Positions 37,022 to 47,720 of a stretch of DNA of 64,000 bases are shown here, one piece after another (positions within the stretch are counted from its first letter, which is position 1; each line of letters opens with the position of its first letter). Below the pieces are notes generated by a model. It was not told where the DNA came from, did no database searches, and saw only the letters and a program-made list of their open reading frames with translations. Origin of the DNA: Cycas panzhihuaensis. Lineage: Eukaryota > Cycadophyta. The position numbers were made by a program, and so were the translations under genes. Location: the NCBI GenBank assembly GCA_023213395.1, contig CM041465.1, forward strand, positions 225,811,741 through 225,875,740, read 5' to 3'.

Positions 37022-37213
37022 TTAGAAATCTACAAATGTTTGATAACCATATATCTCAAATCTTAATTTCTCCAAAATAGAGGTAATTTGCTTAAGTGTT
37101 TTATCATTGACTAATTCTACATAAGAGAGTTTTATTTTTTGGTGTACTAATTCTAATTTTTTCACTAGTTTTGGGGAAATAAAGTTGTGACTACTCGCAG
37201 AGTCAATCAACAC
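37022..37213 (-). pseudogene. E3 retropepsin-like protease relic
   Basis: An open stretch of 63 codons begins MLIDSASSHNFISPKLVKKL, matching the chromovirus protease active site LIDSGSTHNFIS with Gly changed to Ala (DSA). It ends FEIYGYQTFVDF. The sequence after it continues toward RT with stops. Confidence 0.8.
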
Positions 37214-37299
37214 AATAAAGGATTGATTGTTTATTCTTACCTTGACTTGTATAAGAGATAATTGGTTATGTATAGTATCTTATTGAATGACAGCATGGA

Positions 37300-38231
37300 T
37301 ACAGTCAAGGTTGTATTAAGTCTTTTATGGTTGGGGTTCTCCCTTCTGATAGGTTTTTCTTTTAATCGAGGGTAGTTTCTTTTCAAATGTACTTCCATAA
37401 ATTCTCAATGCTAAAGAGTTTTTGTCAAGTTTCTTGCTTTTGATTCTACTTTTGATTATTTATTTACTCTAAATCTTTTATGAATGAGCTACGACAAGAA
37501 AATTTCCTCTTAGCATTATTATTTATTCTTTTGTCTACATAGGATTTTCCCTAATGTCGAAAGGCACCATCTTTATAAGTGCCCTCTCACTCATGTAACC
37601 ATTTCTTTCTTCTCTTTTTGCCTAATCTTTATTCTTCATATCTCTCCATGAGAATAGTTGCTTCATCTACTAAATCTAGATTCTCATCCCATACATTAGC
37701 ACAGTACTATTAATTAATCCCATTTATAAATCTCATGAGTCTATCGTTTCCTTGAGCAAATAAAATAAATTTATTTAAGGTCTTGAATTGTTCTTTGTGT
37801 TAGCCTACACCAGGATTCCTTTATTTCAAATCATAAAATTCATTTAATATATTTTAGAGGAAATTCTCATAAATAAAGTTATCACAAAACCTCTTTTTGA
37901 ATTTTTTTCATGAGATCAATTTAGTTTTCGTTTTGTGATTTATAAGTACATCATATCATTAGGTGAGGGCAAGCTCATTTAACTAATATATAGTGATTTT
38001 AGCCTTGGTATTACTAAATTGTTTTAATTTGAAATGCCTTTCAATTTGTCTAATAAATTTCTTACTTCTTCTCTTATGCCTCTTGTCCTTTTATATTCTG
38101 GAAGCTTTAGTTTTATTCTATAATGATCAATCTCCTTTTATTCCCTTTTTCTTCTTTTTCATCAAGAGTTTATATTTGTTTCTATATCAGATTCATTATG
38201 GCTAGAGGATTTCCCACTACTAAACATTAAT
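37300..38231 (-). pseudogene. E3 gag relic (C-terminal part)
   Basis: Minus-strand reading upstream of the protease gives basic, helix-like segments (for example IDHYRIKLKLPEYKRT near 38135-38085) with stops every few dozen codons. Identity as gag rests mainly on its position between protease and the resumed element at 62501. Confidence 0.5.
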
Positions 38232-38236
38232 TTTGT
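38232..38236. other. Target site duplication TTTGT of E4, left copy
   Basis: TTTGT directly precedes the left LTR and recurs exactly at 62496-62500 after the right LTR. Confidence 0.88.
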
Positions 38237-38653
38237 TATAATATTCTAGATCTACAAATTGTACCCAATGACACTTTAGGAAATACTTGAGAGCTTAAAG
38301 ATTCCTTTATTACAATTTCAGAAAACATAAATACATCAATGGAAGGTAAGAAAGCTTAATGATCACCAAAAGGGAATGTACTCTCATATAATCTCAAACA
38401 ATAATAAGATAGTATAAGTGTTTTATTTATAGATATTTGGCCTTATATAGGCAAAATTTGCCACTAACACTAACATCCTATTGGTGGCCCCTTGGTCCCT
38501 CCAATCTCACTGGTGGAGGTATGCAACCGGTACACACTGATTAACAATTATCCTTAACCTTCTCTTCCTTAATCATGTGGTTGTGGTTTAGCCTTAACCT
38601 TCTTTATATAATCAAATGCTCTTATGTCACTAACTTTAGAATGTTGTGTAATA
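38237..38653 (-). repeat. 3' LTR of E4 (417 bp)
   Basis: On the plus strand it runs from TATAATATTCTAGATCTAC to AATGTTGTGTAATA. Terminal TG/CA dinucleotides are mutated at both ends. It shares long stretches with 62084-62495, such as GGTAAGAAAGCTTAATGATC and ATCCTTAACCTTCTCTTCCT. Confidence 0.92.
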
Positions 38654-38669
38654 GGTCCCTCTCCCTAAG
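38654..38669 (-). other. Polypurine tract of E4
   Basis: On the minus strand GTCTTAGGGAGAGGGACC abuts the 3' LTR; the core AGGGAGAGGGA is the expected plus-strand primer. Confidence 0.8.
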
Positions 38670-38689
38670 ACATTAAGTCCACGAAGCAT

Positions 38690-39990
38690 TGAAGGTGTGG
38701 GCGTTACTGGATAAATTCTTTAGACTCCCACGTTGCTTCATCAGGATCATAGTTAGTCCACTACACTAAGTACTTAAAAATGGTTCTGTTTTGAAGATAG
38801 TGTTGGCGAGAAGCTAGGATGACCATTGGGGAGATCATAAGGACTTCTTCTTCATGGAGAATAGGGAGGGTTGTTTTAGGTACATCAACTTTTCCAAGGT
38901 ACTTCTTTAGCCAGGACACATAAAAGGTATTATAAATTTTGTAATTTAAGGGGAGGTCCAAGATATAGGCAACTTCACCAATTCCATGAAGAACTTTATA
39001 GGGACCATAGTAACGAGGGATTACCTTTTGGGTTTTTTGATGGCATAGGGATTGTTACTTATAGAGTTGGAGATGAAGGAAGACTAAATCACCCATAGCA
39101 AATACTCTTTCGGATAGGTCGCAATCAACCAATTACTTCATTCATTTTTGAGTTGTTACTAGGTTTTGCTTAATAGTATGTAAAATTTAATCTATGTCTT
39201 GTAATTTTTTGTTCAAAGATTAGTGGCTAACATATGGTGGGATGATGGGGGATACCCATAAAGTGCCATAAATAGGGTTATTCCTATAAAAGATTGATAA
39301 GAGGAGTTATACCAATACTCTACTGGTGCCAACCAAGAAGTCCAATGATTTTGATGGTCTGATATAAAACATTGTAGGTATGTTTCTAATGTTTTATTAA
39401 GGGCCTCTAATTGGCCATTAGTTTAGGGATGATAAGATAAGCTCATGTTGAAAGAGGTTTTAGAAGCCCAAAAAAGTTCTCAATTAGACACAATAGTGGA
39501 TGGGAAGATGTGAAGATGAAAGATAAATTGGATGTAAAGGTCAACTAGTTAGGGGGCTTTATATGTAGTATACACTAGTAAGAAGTAGGTATACTTAGTC
39601 AAGTGGTCAATGATAACCCAAATTAAGTCATAGCCTATAGATAATGATAGCCCCACAATGAAATCCATGAAAATATCTTACCACTTACCTTAGGGAATTA
39701 TTGACAATTAAAGGAGGCCAAGTTGAGCTTTAGTCTTAATATTATTTTATTGGCGTGTTTCATATTAAAAAACATACATGAGGATGCTGGACTTCGTGTG
39801 GGGCCAGTAAAATTATGATCAAATTTGATGGTATGTTTTATCGAACTTGGAGTGATTACTAAGAGGGATATTATGGTATTCATTTAGGATGTAAGGAATG
39901 AATGGAGACACTAGGTGGATAAAAATGTAATTTTGATATAGAAAGTGATTATTATGCAAGGTTCAATATTTATGATTTTGGACTTTATTG
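38690..39990 (-). pseudogene. E4 integrase with chromodomain relic
   Basis: Core landmarks on the minus strand: MDFIVGLSLSIGYDLIWVII (first Asp kept), STIVSN-stop-ELFWASKTSF (second catalytic Asp changed to Asn), and NGQLEALNKTLETYL (Glu kept), giving D-N-E. The C-terminus has LPLNYKIYNTFYVSWLKKYL at 38958. The chromodomain reads IFKYLV-stop-WTNYDPDEATWESKEF near 38780-38705. The tag WTNYDPDEATWE is strongly diagnostic of a chromovirus chromodomain. Confidence 0.88.
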
Positions 39991-39999
39991 GTCCATATG

Positions 40000-40663
40000 G
40001 CAAAATTAGCCTAAGATTCATTATCATGGACAAGATCATCCATCTAAGAGGGTTGGGGAAGGGAGATGGCTTGAATGGCTGGGTCAACTAGAAGATGAGA
40101 AAGAGCATTTGCAAGCACATTATCCTTGCCCTTTTTATAAGCAATGGAGAAGTTGAAACTTAAAGTTTATTGACCCACTTAACCTATTCTTCTAACAAAA
40201 CTGGTTGGTCTAGTAGGTGTCAAAGGCTAGGGTGGTTAGTTAGAATGGTAAACTTGGATCTAAGTAAATATTAGTTCCACTCATCTATTGTATGAAGAAT
40301 AGCCCACATTTCCTTTTAATATGTTAAAAGGCAACATTTATGGTTTTTGAGCTTTTAACTTTTAAATAAAATAAGATAGAAATTTCATATAAGGACAGAT
40401 CTGATCTTGACACTAAAGGTATCACATTCTATATAAAATGGTTATGAGAAATTAAGGGTAGTGAGGAACAACATAGAGGACATGAATGTTTTTAGGTGGT
40501 CAAAAGCATTGATAGTGCTAAGTAACCATTGAAATAAATCTTTGTGTAGTAAATTTGCCAGGGGGCTACTATAGTAGCATAATTTTTTATAAAGAGACGA
40601 TAAAATCTAGTTAATTCAAGAAAAGCCCATAATTAAGTTAGGTTTTTTCTGTGTGGGCTATTA
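40000..40663 (-). pseudogene. E4 RT thumb end and RNase H relic
   Basis: The minus-strand reading starts at the E5 junction with ELTRFYRLFIKNYATIVAP (the family's GLTGYYRRFIKNYA segment that ends RT). It passes through a broken RNase H and ends with KKGKDNVLANALSHLLVDPA at 40140-40080, the conserved G-x-N-x-x-ADALSR RNase H tail with Asp changed to Asn. Confidence 0.82.
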
Positions 40664-40668
40664 GATAA
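40664..40668. other. Target site duplication GATAA of E5, left copy
   Basis: GATAA precedes the left LTR; GACAA follows the right LTR at 58263-58267, one transition apart. The interrupted E4 RT frame is continuous across the two flanks. Confidence 0.85.
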
Positions 40669-43625
40669 TGGGATCATGTCTATGGGGATGGTAACTACAC
40701 CTAACTAGGATTAAGACTATCGATGGAAGGCTCTGGGATAAAGGGATCAAACCAACAAGTGCAAGGAAGCACCCACACAGGGCGTCCGTGCATCGGAACA
40801 CAGGTTCAGCACCCATGAATGGCACACGACTTCCTCTAGGTAACTTAGCTTCTAATTTTGAAGGGGAGCATAGGTGAGGGATGTCCTCGGTTGCTCGAGT
40901 AACCTCGAAACAAGGGTGTTCCCGCCCTTGGATGGCTGGAAGAGGAAGGCAAGACCCAATGAGGAAGCAGGTCCTCATTTGAGGGAAACTAGGGGATGTA
41001 AGTGATATGTGTATAGGTATGATGAGGTAAGCAGGGGATCTTAGGGGATGAATCCTCTAGGAACTAAGCCGCTTGAAGAGGATGTTGGGTGGACAAAGAG
41101 TGGTGGTAGAAAGGGTTCCTACCACTTTATGCGTGAGGGGGTCTAATCTCTATATGCAACAATGGGGTAAAGACTAGTCGTATGTGTGTGCAAATGAGAG
41201 ATATATAAAGCATATATATGCAAAGAACGATAAATATACTTTCCCTCTCAAAGATGAATCCTCATTCTCATTTCATTTTAAACAAGGGAAGGAGAAACAA
41301 AGAGATAGACTAAGATATCATACAAAGTACACAGCAATGTAATTGATCAAAAGAAAAGAAGAGGGGATATCCCTTAACAGATGTTCTTTCCTAAAATACG
41401 AACTAATGTGCAAGATGATGATGTAAGTTGGTTTCCTTTTACTTTATTCCCTTATGTCTTTTCATGCAAACATACAAGCTAAAAGAACTAAGAAAAGACC
41501 AACGAAATGAAAGTGGCATACCTAGAAGAACGATGCAGTTGAAATATGATCTTCATCTTACGCTATACCCACTTCCTCTTTTCCCTTTCCTATCGCATAA
41601 GTAGCGTAGGGTTTCCTTACCTCCCCTAAAATGAAAGGAAAGTAGTAAGAAAATGCAAAGGAAAAAAGGGACTATATAAAGGCTAGAGCAACCAAAGGAA
41701 AGAAGGCTAAGAAACGCACCTGGATTATCGTCGTTTACCTTTATCTACAAATGGCACAGTAAACCTGCAATCATAAAGTTCCTTGCCCTTTCCAAAGAGG
41801 ATGCTAGGATACAAAGCCAATATATATATATTTATGTAATAGTAAAATGCTAAAATATTGCACGTTAGAATGTTTCAAGTTAAGTAATCTTCCACTAAAA
41901 GTAACTCTACAATCTCCCAAGAAAACAAACAATACAAGCTAAGGTAAAGGGGAGGTTAGCCTCAGAATGGCTAACCCTCTGACAATTGCACCTCCACGCT
42001 ACCCTTAGACACAGGAAACAATAGATTAGGATAGCTTATTGGTGGTAGATAGTGAGGGAAACAAATATCATGAGGTTTGTGAAAGTTGCCTATGTTGCAA
42101 GTATGCTACGTGCAGCAAATTACAATGTTGACTAAGTCACAACCCGAGATGGGTGAGGGACACCATTTGGGGCTAGTAGATCTACCCAAGAGAGGTATGC
42201 AGGCCTAGAAACAGTGCAGCAAGGGCTACATACACTGATATCTAACGCAAGCTGAATCCTAAAGACTCCCTGGCAATACAAGAGAGGCACAAGTGGAGGA
42301 GAGGAAAGAGGAGAAAGGGGTTGCCCTTGAGGAGCAGGCCTAGTAGGTATGGGAACCTACCTTGGCTCCTTTCTCTCACTCTTTATGGGTCCTCTCCCAC
42401 AGCCTCCTTGGAAAAACTAAGAGAGGGTAGGGAGATGAAGGGGGCAGAAAAATCAAAAATGGAGGAATACCTCCTGCATACACTAAAATATAAGGAAAGA
42501 AAGGATGTGCCCAAAGATCTAACCTTTTAAAAGTCAATCCAAAGGAAAGACATGGAACAACAATGACATAATACCTGTTGTACTAAGTAGGAAGCAGGTC
42601 TACCCCTAAAAATAGCAAGAGATAACATATCTAATATGCTTACAGGGGATCCTTAGGAGGATGCTCTAATCTGAAGACAAACTTGTTGAAAGATGTAGGA
42701 AGGGCATGGAGGCTAGACTTTGGCATGAATTCTTACTTGGAGATGTTTGTTAGTGAGCCTACTACCACATATCAGAGCTACAATGGGTGGATCTTAGGTT
42801 GGAGCACATGGAACTTGAGTGTTGTAGGGCGTTCCTGTAGAAAACTCCTGTGGAAGAGAGAAAATAAGGTGGAAGAAGAGAAGGAAAATGAGGTTGTTTT
42901 GGGCTTTATACCTAACCCTAGGTTGAATGGACGATTAAGGTTGAGGTAAGGCTCAAGGGGTGTCAAAGCCAAGTAGCAATTTCGTGAATAAAGTGAAAAT
43001 TTCCATGGTAGATTTTAAAAATTATTTTATGACAGTTGCTCACGGTAAACCTCGCAGTACCATGAAGTTTACTACAGTATCACAACATTTGCCACAGTGC
43101 GATGATAAAGACCAAAATAGGCTAAAAAGATGATGCATGGGAGCCTTAAAGAGGGTACCCCAGGCCTAGGAGGGGCCATCCCTCTATCCAGATGTCTGGG
43201 GATAGTCAAATAAAGTAGATGACCTAAACTGGATCGGGTACCAAAGCGGCAGGACTCCCGAGAAACTGATACTAGAGTAAAGATAAACCAATCACACTCA
43301 GCGAGGTGCTAAGGGTTATGATATGGCAAGGGGTGTGACGGATCACATGGGTTGAGTGGTGCCTAGGACAACATGGAGGTGCATAGGAGGGTTATGGAGT
43401 GCCATGGGGATGCATGTCTCAATGATTGTCATAGGCTGAAAGAGTAACAAGCAGTATGATTAAGCAATAGGTGCAAGATGATCACTCAAATGTGTCAGTC
43501 AGCTATGCAACGAAACAATGCTTCTATTTACCTTTCTACATAAGCAGTAAAGACAAAGGATAGAAGCATAGCTACACTTACCTAAGTCGACTTGCCAAGA
43601 ACCCATTCCTAAGAGTTGGGAAACA
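40669..43625 (-). repeat. 3' LTR of E5 (2957 bp)
   Basis: On the plus strand it runs from TGGGATCATGTCTATGGGGA to AGTTGGGAAACA. It aligns end to end with 55300-58262, apart from one poorly matching block near 43026-43110. It has short open frames (for example 42321-42530 and 42683-42949) that match no family I know. A TATATAAA on the plus strand at 41673-41680 is antisense to the element. Confidence 0.94.
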
Positions 43626-43641
43626 CTGCCCCCTTAGTAAC
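43626..43641 (-). other. Polypurine tract of E5
   Basis: On the minus strand GTTACTAAGGGGGCAG abuts the LTR start TGTTTCCCAACT. The core AAGGGGG is the expected plus-strand primer. Confidence 0.85.
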
Positions 43642-44123
43642 AGAGCCTCACAACTCAGAGGCGTAATACAACGATGAATGCTGGAAATATAATGTTAGTG
43701 GCACATGTACATACAAAATATAATAATAGTAAAAACTAAGGGTGATGGTGAGTATTATGGTGGAACGCATGGGTGTAGTGGCAAGGGTGAGACAATCATA
43801 GGAGCTGCCTATATGTCATCGTATAGACAATAGGTAATAATAACGAATGAGGGGGATGACCCCATCGTAAGAATAAGATGAATGGGTGGTGAAGGCCACA
43901 TATAAGACTCAATAGATGTCGTGAACAAGGAGCTATATACAGATACAAATCAAGGATAATGAGTATTATGTGTTGTGGTGCTAAGAGTAGACTAAAGAAA
44001 ATAAACCTGGAGGTCGCCATAGTTTAACCTCATTAGTAGCCAACTTTCGGAGGTGCGAACAGATTGTAATATGAAGTGCACGATGACCCAAGACTTGGGC
44101 TCATGGGTGACTCGACAAGTCTC
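43642..44123. other. E5 non-coding stretch between the 3' RNase H and the 3' LTR
   Basis: About 480 bp with no recognised domain. A minus-strand frame at 43796-44020 is hydrophobic and of no known family. Confidence 0.45.
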
Positions 44124-44675
44124 TCAAGGTGGGTCACTAAGAAGAGAAAGGCGACGCTCAAGGACGAGGTGAACTAAGCTATTTACCTCAGCGTTGAGAG
44201 CCCGCAGAATATGTCGAATGTCGATGGATGAGAAACAAGACAACAGGGATCTCATAGTCGAGGCAAGGGCTCTTAAGCATGGGCACCGCACCTGATAAAC
44301 CCAAGTGAGATGAGACACCACAACCTAAGAGTCATAAAGGAGAATGATGGGTCCATGGTGGAAGTAGAGTGCATTAGTAAGGGCCTCAATAATAGCTGTG
44401 TACTCAACTTCGTTATTGGTGGCTTTGGGAAGGAAGATCCTGGAATGCATGAAGTCGTGTCTAGAAGGGTCATGGAGAATCCACATAGTGGCAGAGGGGC
44501 CAGGGTTGCCATGACTTCCACCATCGGTAAAAATGAATAAATCCATAACAAAAATGAAGGTCTCAATAGAGAGAAGAATGATGATGGGGCTAGTGAGTGG
44601 AGAGGACCCAATAGTAAGAAATCGTCGTAAACGACCGAAATGGTTGTTAACAAAGGCTGAAGGAGGCAGGAACAC
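44124..44675 (-). pseudogene. E5 archaeal-type RNase H (RVT_3-like) downstream of integrase
   Basis: On the minus strand the domain starts MDLFIFTDGGSHGNPGPSA, with the first catalytic Asp in TDGG. Next comes KATNNEVEYTAIIEAL with the catalytic Glu, then ILLYDS with the third acidic residue. A single in-frame TAG (44322-44324, from a likely CAG) follows YDS, after which the same frame reads VVVSHLTWVYQV and ends with HILRALNAEVNSLVHL, where the last catalytic Asp of the family's N-x-x-AD motif is Asn. This is the RNase HI fold typical of the second RNase H of Tat elements. It is separated from integrase by about 3.7 kb containing an ORF on the opposite strand. Alternative: a captured host RVT_3 gene. 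Confidence 0.82.
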
Positions 44676-44729
44676 CCAAAGACAAGGCTACCCGAAGGTG
44701 AAGAGGGTTGTTTGACGGACAAGGAAGGG

Positions 44730-45068
44730 TTATCCGATGGACAGGGAAGAACCAGCAGTAAAAGGCCCCTTTAGGAGTGCTAAAGGTCGCTCAAGGAGGC
44801 AAAACGCAGTCCTAAACAAGGGGGACACTTCCTTTGGAAACCCCAGATGCGCGAATGGGCAGCGAAAATGGATCCAAGATGGCAAAACGAGTATAAACTC
44901 AAGTATATATGGAGGCGACATGTAAAACGAGGTAGAAGGGGCCTCGCAAGGCCAAAGAAGGAGCGCCACAAATGCACCCGGCAGGTCCAAAGAAAAAGAA
45001 GGCCATAGGGGCAAAATTGGAGATGGACCTAGAAGGTAAAGGTAATCATGGAAAGGAGACAGTCTCAA
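44730..45068 (-). other. Open frame of 112 codons upstream of the 3' RNase H, unidentified
   Basis: The frame encodes a hydrophobic, Pro/Leu-rich product (starts MRLSPFHDYLYLLGPSPILP). No motif is recognised. It lies just upstream of the RNase H on the same strand. It could be an N-terminal extension in another frame or chance. Confidence 0.25.
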
Positions 45069-45118
45069 GGGCTGTCACGATGAGAGAAATGAGAGAAGTG
45101 CCCGTCGGGGCCCCGGCC

Positions 45119-45128
45119 TATATAAAGG
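45119..45128 (+). promoter_or_regulatory. TATA box candidate for the antisense ORF
   Basis: TATATAAAGG follows a GC-rich stretch (CGGGGCCCCGGCC) on the plus strand, about 785 bp upstream of the antisense ORF start at 45905. Its orientation suits transcription of that ORF, not of gag-pol. An identical TATATAAAGG lies on the plus strand in both LTRs. Confidence 0.45.
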
Positions 45129-45904
45129 AAACTCGGTGAAAATGGAATTCATTTTCACAGGCTCGCGAACGATTCAGAGCCCTTCCCCTTACGCAACGAA
45201 GCGTTGCCCAACTTCGAAGGCACACAGGGAGAGATCTGACTGCTAGATTAGGACGCAGAGATAGCCGATGAGACCAGGGAGATGAGATGGCAGTAGTGAG
45301 ACCAGATCCAGTGAGTGGATTACTCGTACCCAAACCCATTTCATCATTTGAATTTCGTTAATTTTTAATAGTTTTAATGTAGTTTTGGGCCCCTTAAGGA
45401 TAAATAGTGATCTCCCAGAGTCCAAATTAGACCCAACGAGAGGTGAGACCAAGGCATTAAGCAACCCTGGTCCTTGTGGGTCTAAGTGTGACCCACCTAG
45501 GCAAAAATATTTTATCTTTTAGGTAGGAAACCCACCCATTTTGAGGGGTGACGTTGGCACCACAGAAAAAATTGCATTGCCACGATCTTTACTGTGGGGC
45601 TGGTGAGACATGGATAAAATCTTAATAGGCCCCATGCTAAACTCTGCGATACCACAGAGTTTAGTGCAGTGCAAGGGCAGACTAGCTAAAAAATATAAAG
45701 GATGGCCCGAAGGACAGCCAGACCTCAATCTAAGAGGAGTGAGAGGCAGTCCTGAAGGCAGGCAAGTAGATTTGGCTGGATTTTGACTAGTTTTTGGGGT
45801 GTTTTGCAGGCAGTTATTGTGGTGGACAACCACGAGAATATAGGAGTGGCCATATTCACTTTCATTGAGATGATGACTCAAGGAGATTGACGAGTGCTAG
45901 GGAG
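45129..45904 (+). other. Presumed leader of the antisense ORF
   Basis: No recognised domain on either strand. Minus-strand frames at 45519-45881 and 45243-45464 are of no known family. The stretch lies between the TATA candidate and the first ATG of the antisense ORF. Confidence 0.35.
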
Positions 45905-46740
45905 ATGCGGCCTATTGAAGGCCATCAGGATGCCATAATATATGTTAGACTAGCACCTCCTAGTGGACATTATCTCACACTGGGATCGACGGAGGTATAT
46001 GTTCCATCTCCCCCAAGTGGGAGATGTCACAGTCACACTAGGAGATGTTAGGAGGATCCTAGGAGTACCAATGGTAGGAGCACTAGCATCACTAAGCGCA
46101 TTGCCTAGTAATGACGTTGAACATAGGGAGGCAGCGACCTATTTCACATGTCAGGACCAGTGGGAGAGTAGAGGCATACCAGTCCAGAGTATGATCATGT
46201 CTAGGATTCCTTGTGTGAGGAAGTTGATTACACTGTGCATTCTATTCTGGATATCCTGGAAACAAAATTATAAGGACATGCCTGGCAGATGGATGGATAT
46301 GTTAACGAGATGTGAATTCAGGGAGAGATTGGTCTGGGCTACCTTGATAGCAGCAAATTTGATTGCCTAGCTAGATGCCATCAGGGTAGCAGGGAGAGGA
46401 GGACTGTCATACAACATATTATTACAGTGCTGGTTCTTTAATCACTTTGGAGCAGTGGCACCACCGGGAGGGCCCCACTTGATCTCAGTTTGGGCTTTTA
46501 TAGTCCACAGGTGGCAGACTTAATTCAGGGAAATCAATGACTAGGTACATATCAGGCACTCAATGGAGGCCACATCACTAGACCTCCTCACCATGGAAGA
46601 CTACACATCATATCTGTATAGAGGGGTAAGGTGGGATAGTGATGATGAGGTAGGAGGAGTAGGAGGTGCCCGTGGCGAGGGAGACGATGATGATGGAGGT
46701 GATGGAGATGATGAGGCCAGCCCATCAGGAGTAGTAGGTG

Positions 46741-46830
46741 GAGAGGTGGGTCCATCAAGGACCGTAGGAAGAGAGGCAGGGCCATCAGGAGCCACAGGTG
46801 TAGAGGCAGGTCTACCAGGGACTATAGAGA
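46741..46830 (+). repeat. Three in-frame copies of a 30-bp unit
   Basis: Units at 46741-46770, 46771-46800 and 46801-46830 encode the pattern E(V/A)G(P/L)(S/P)xTxG-x. They lie in the linker after the mobile-domain-like region; the exact 30-bp period keeps the frame. Confidence 0.85.
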
Positions 46831-47037
46831 GAAGTGGAGCTTCTCAGACACCGGTCCGGAAGCTGAGGATAGTTAGGAGAGCCCAGGCAGTGGCAGCATC
46901 AGCATAGGAGGGTGGAGGTGCCCCGACAGGCTAGGCAGTCGAAGAGGTGGTACCAGAGGAGGAGGAGGTACCAGTAGTGGATGGACGACCCGAGGAGGAG
47001 GTGATCATCTGAGTCAGGGAGCCGACAGTTCCAGCAG

Positions 47038-47160
47038 GTGAGATACTACCCTTTTCCCTTCATCTTTCGATCACCAGCTATCTAGTTGTTGTACTTTATT
47101 TAAATTATTTGGTGAACTTATGGATGTGTATACTGACACGTGGCATGTTAGATTTTGTAG
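47038..47160 (+). other. Probable intron in the antisense ORF (123 bp)
   Basis: CAG|GTGAGA at the left edge and TTTTGTAG|GA at the right fit plant splice sites. The reading frame is the same on both sides and splicing removes an in-frame TAG near 47083. The content is T-rich compared with the flanking coding sequence. Confidence 0.5.
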
Positions 47161-47720
47161 GAGTGGTGGACATCGGGAGGTTGATTAAGGCGATAGTCCG
47201 AGAGACGTTTCCCTGGATCTACACTAAGGGACAGCCTCCTATCCAGGTAGGGGAGGAGCCATGGTCGGCAAGAGACCACATGGCAGCATTCACCCCTTTA
47301 GTTAGGGCCAGAGATGTATGGGCAGTAGAGTCCTAAGAGCACGAGGTGAGAATAGGATGACTACAGGGAGAGCTAAAGGTGACCAAAGCAGAGAGAGATG
47401 CTCTACGAGGCCAGGTCCAGACTCTAGAGGATCAGGGAGGAACTGGTGGTAATGCAGAGAGTCACATTAGGATAGCGATACTAGAGGAGCAGCTCTAAGG
47501 AGTGGAGGGTAAGAGGGATCGTATCAAGACACGATACGATCAGCTAGTGGGTCAGATGGCATCGAGGCCATCGAGGAGCATGACATATACTCACACAATA
47601 GCGATGACCCTGAGGAGGTCTTAGGATGAGGGGAGCGAGGCAAGGACCTCCCAAAGGCGTAGGAGGAGTCTCAGAGGCATGTGATCCCCAAGAGAGGGAT
47701 CACATAGACCAGGAGATGAC

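Larger units (their letters stand above)
34170..38236 (-). mobile_element. E3: decayed minus-strand Ty3/gypsy, 3' part (outermost of the nest)
   Basis: Read on the minus strand it gives the end of gag, protease, RT, RNase H and integrase, all with many stops. The element is interrupted at 38236 by E4 and resumes at 62496 or just beyond with gag-like sequence (the TSD is part of both sides). Motif wording (FEIYGYQTF in protease; a VAYxL, HNVFHVSLLK-type C-terminus) is that of plant chromovirus-type elements, though no chromodomain was found at its end. Its 3' LTR (left of 34170) could not be identified. Confidence 0.75.
45905..47720 (+). pseudogene. E5 antisense ORF: plant-mobile-domain-like protein with acidic repeat and coiled-coil tail
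   Basis: From ATG 45905 the frame reads MRPIEGHQDAIIYVRLAPP, shifts once near 45955, then continues HWDRRRYMFHLPQVGDVTVT and LGDVRRILGVPMVG. The pattern W-x(n)-TFHLPxGExTVTLxDVxxxLGLPxxG is the signature of the plant mobile domain (PMD). The domain extends to about 46545 (SYNILLQCWFFNHFGA, then VWAFIVHRWQT). The same frame then gives an acidic linker, three 10-residue repeats (46741-46830), a probable intron (47038-47160), and a polar coiled-coil-like tail (LKVTKAERDALRGQVQTLED). In-frame stops at 46368, 46521 and 46542, and more later, break it; most fit CAG or CAA turned to TAG or TAA. PMD proteins occur as host factors and inside plant transposons; the assignment is by motif only. Confidence 0.65.

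Noticed and set aside
42321-42949. Open frames inside the E5 LTRs (also 56956-57150)
   Set aside because: They are short, differ in length between the two LTR copies and match nothing known.
44273-44722. 149-codon minus-strand open frame overlapping the 3' RNase H
   Set aside because: The RNase H motifs read in a different frame; this one has no recognisable motif and is a shadow.
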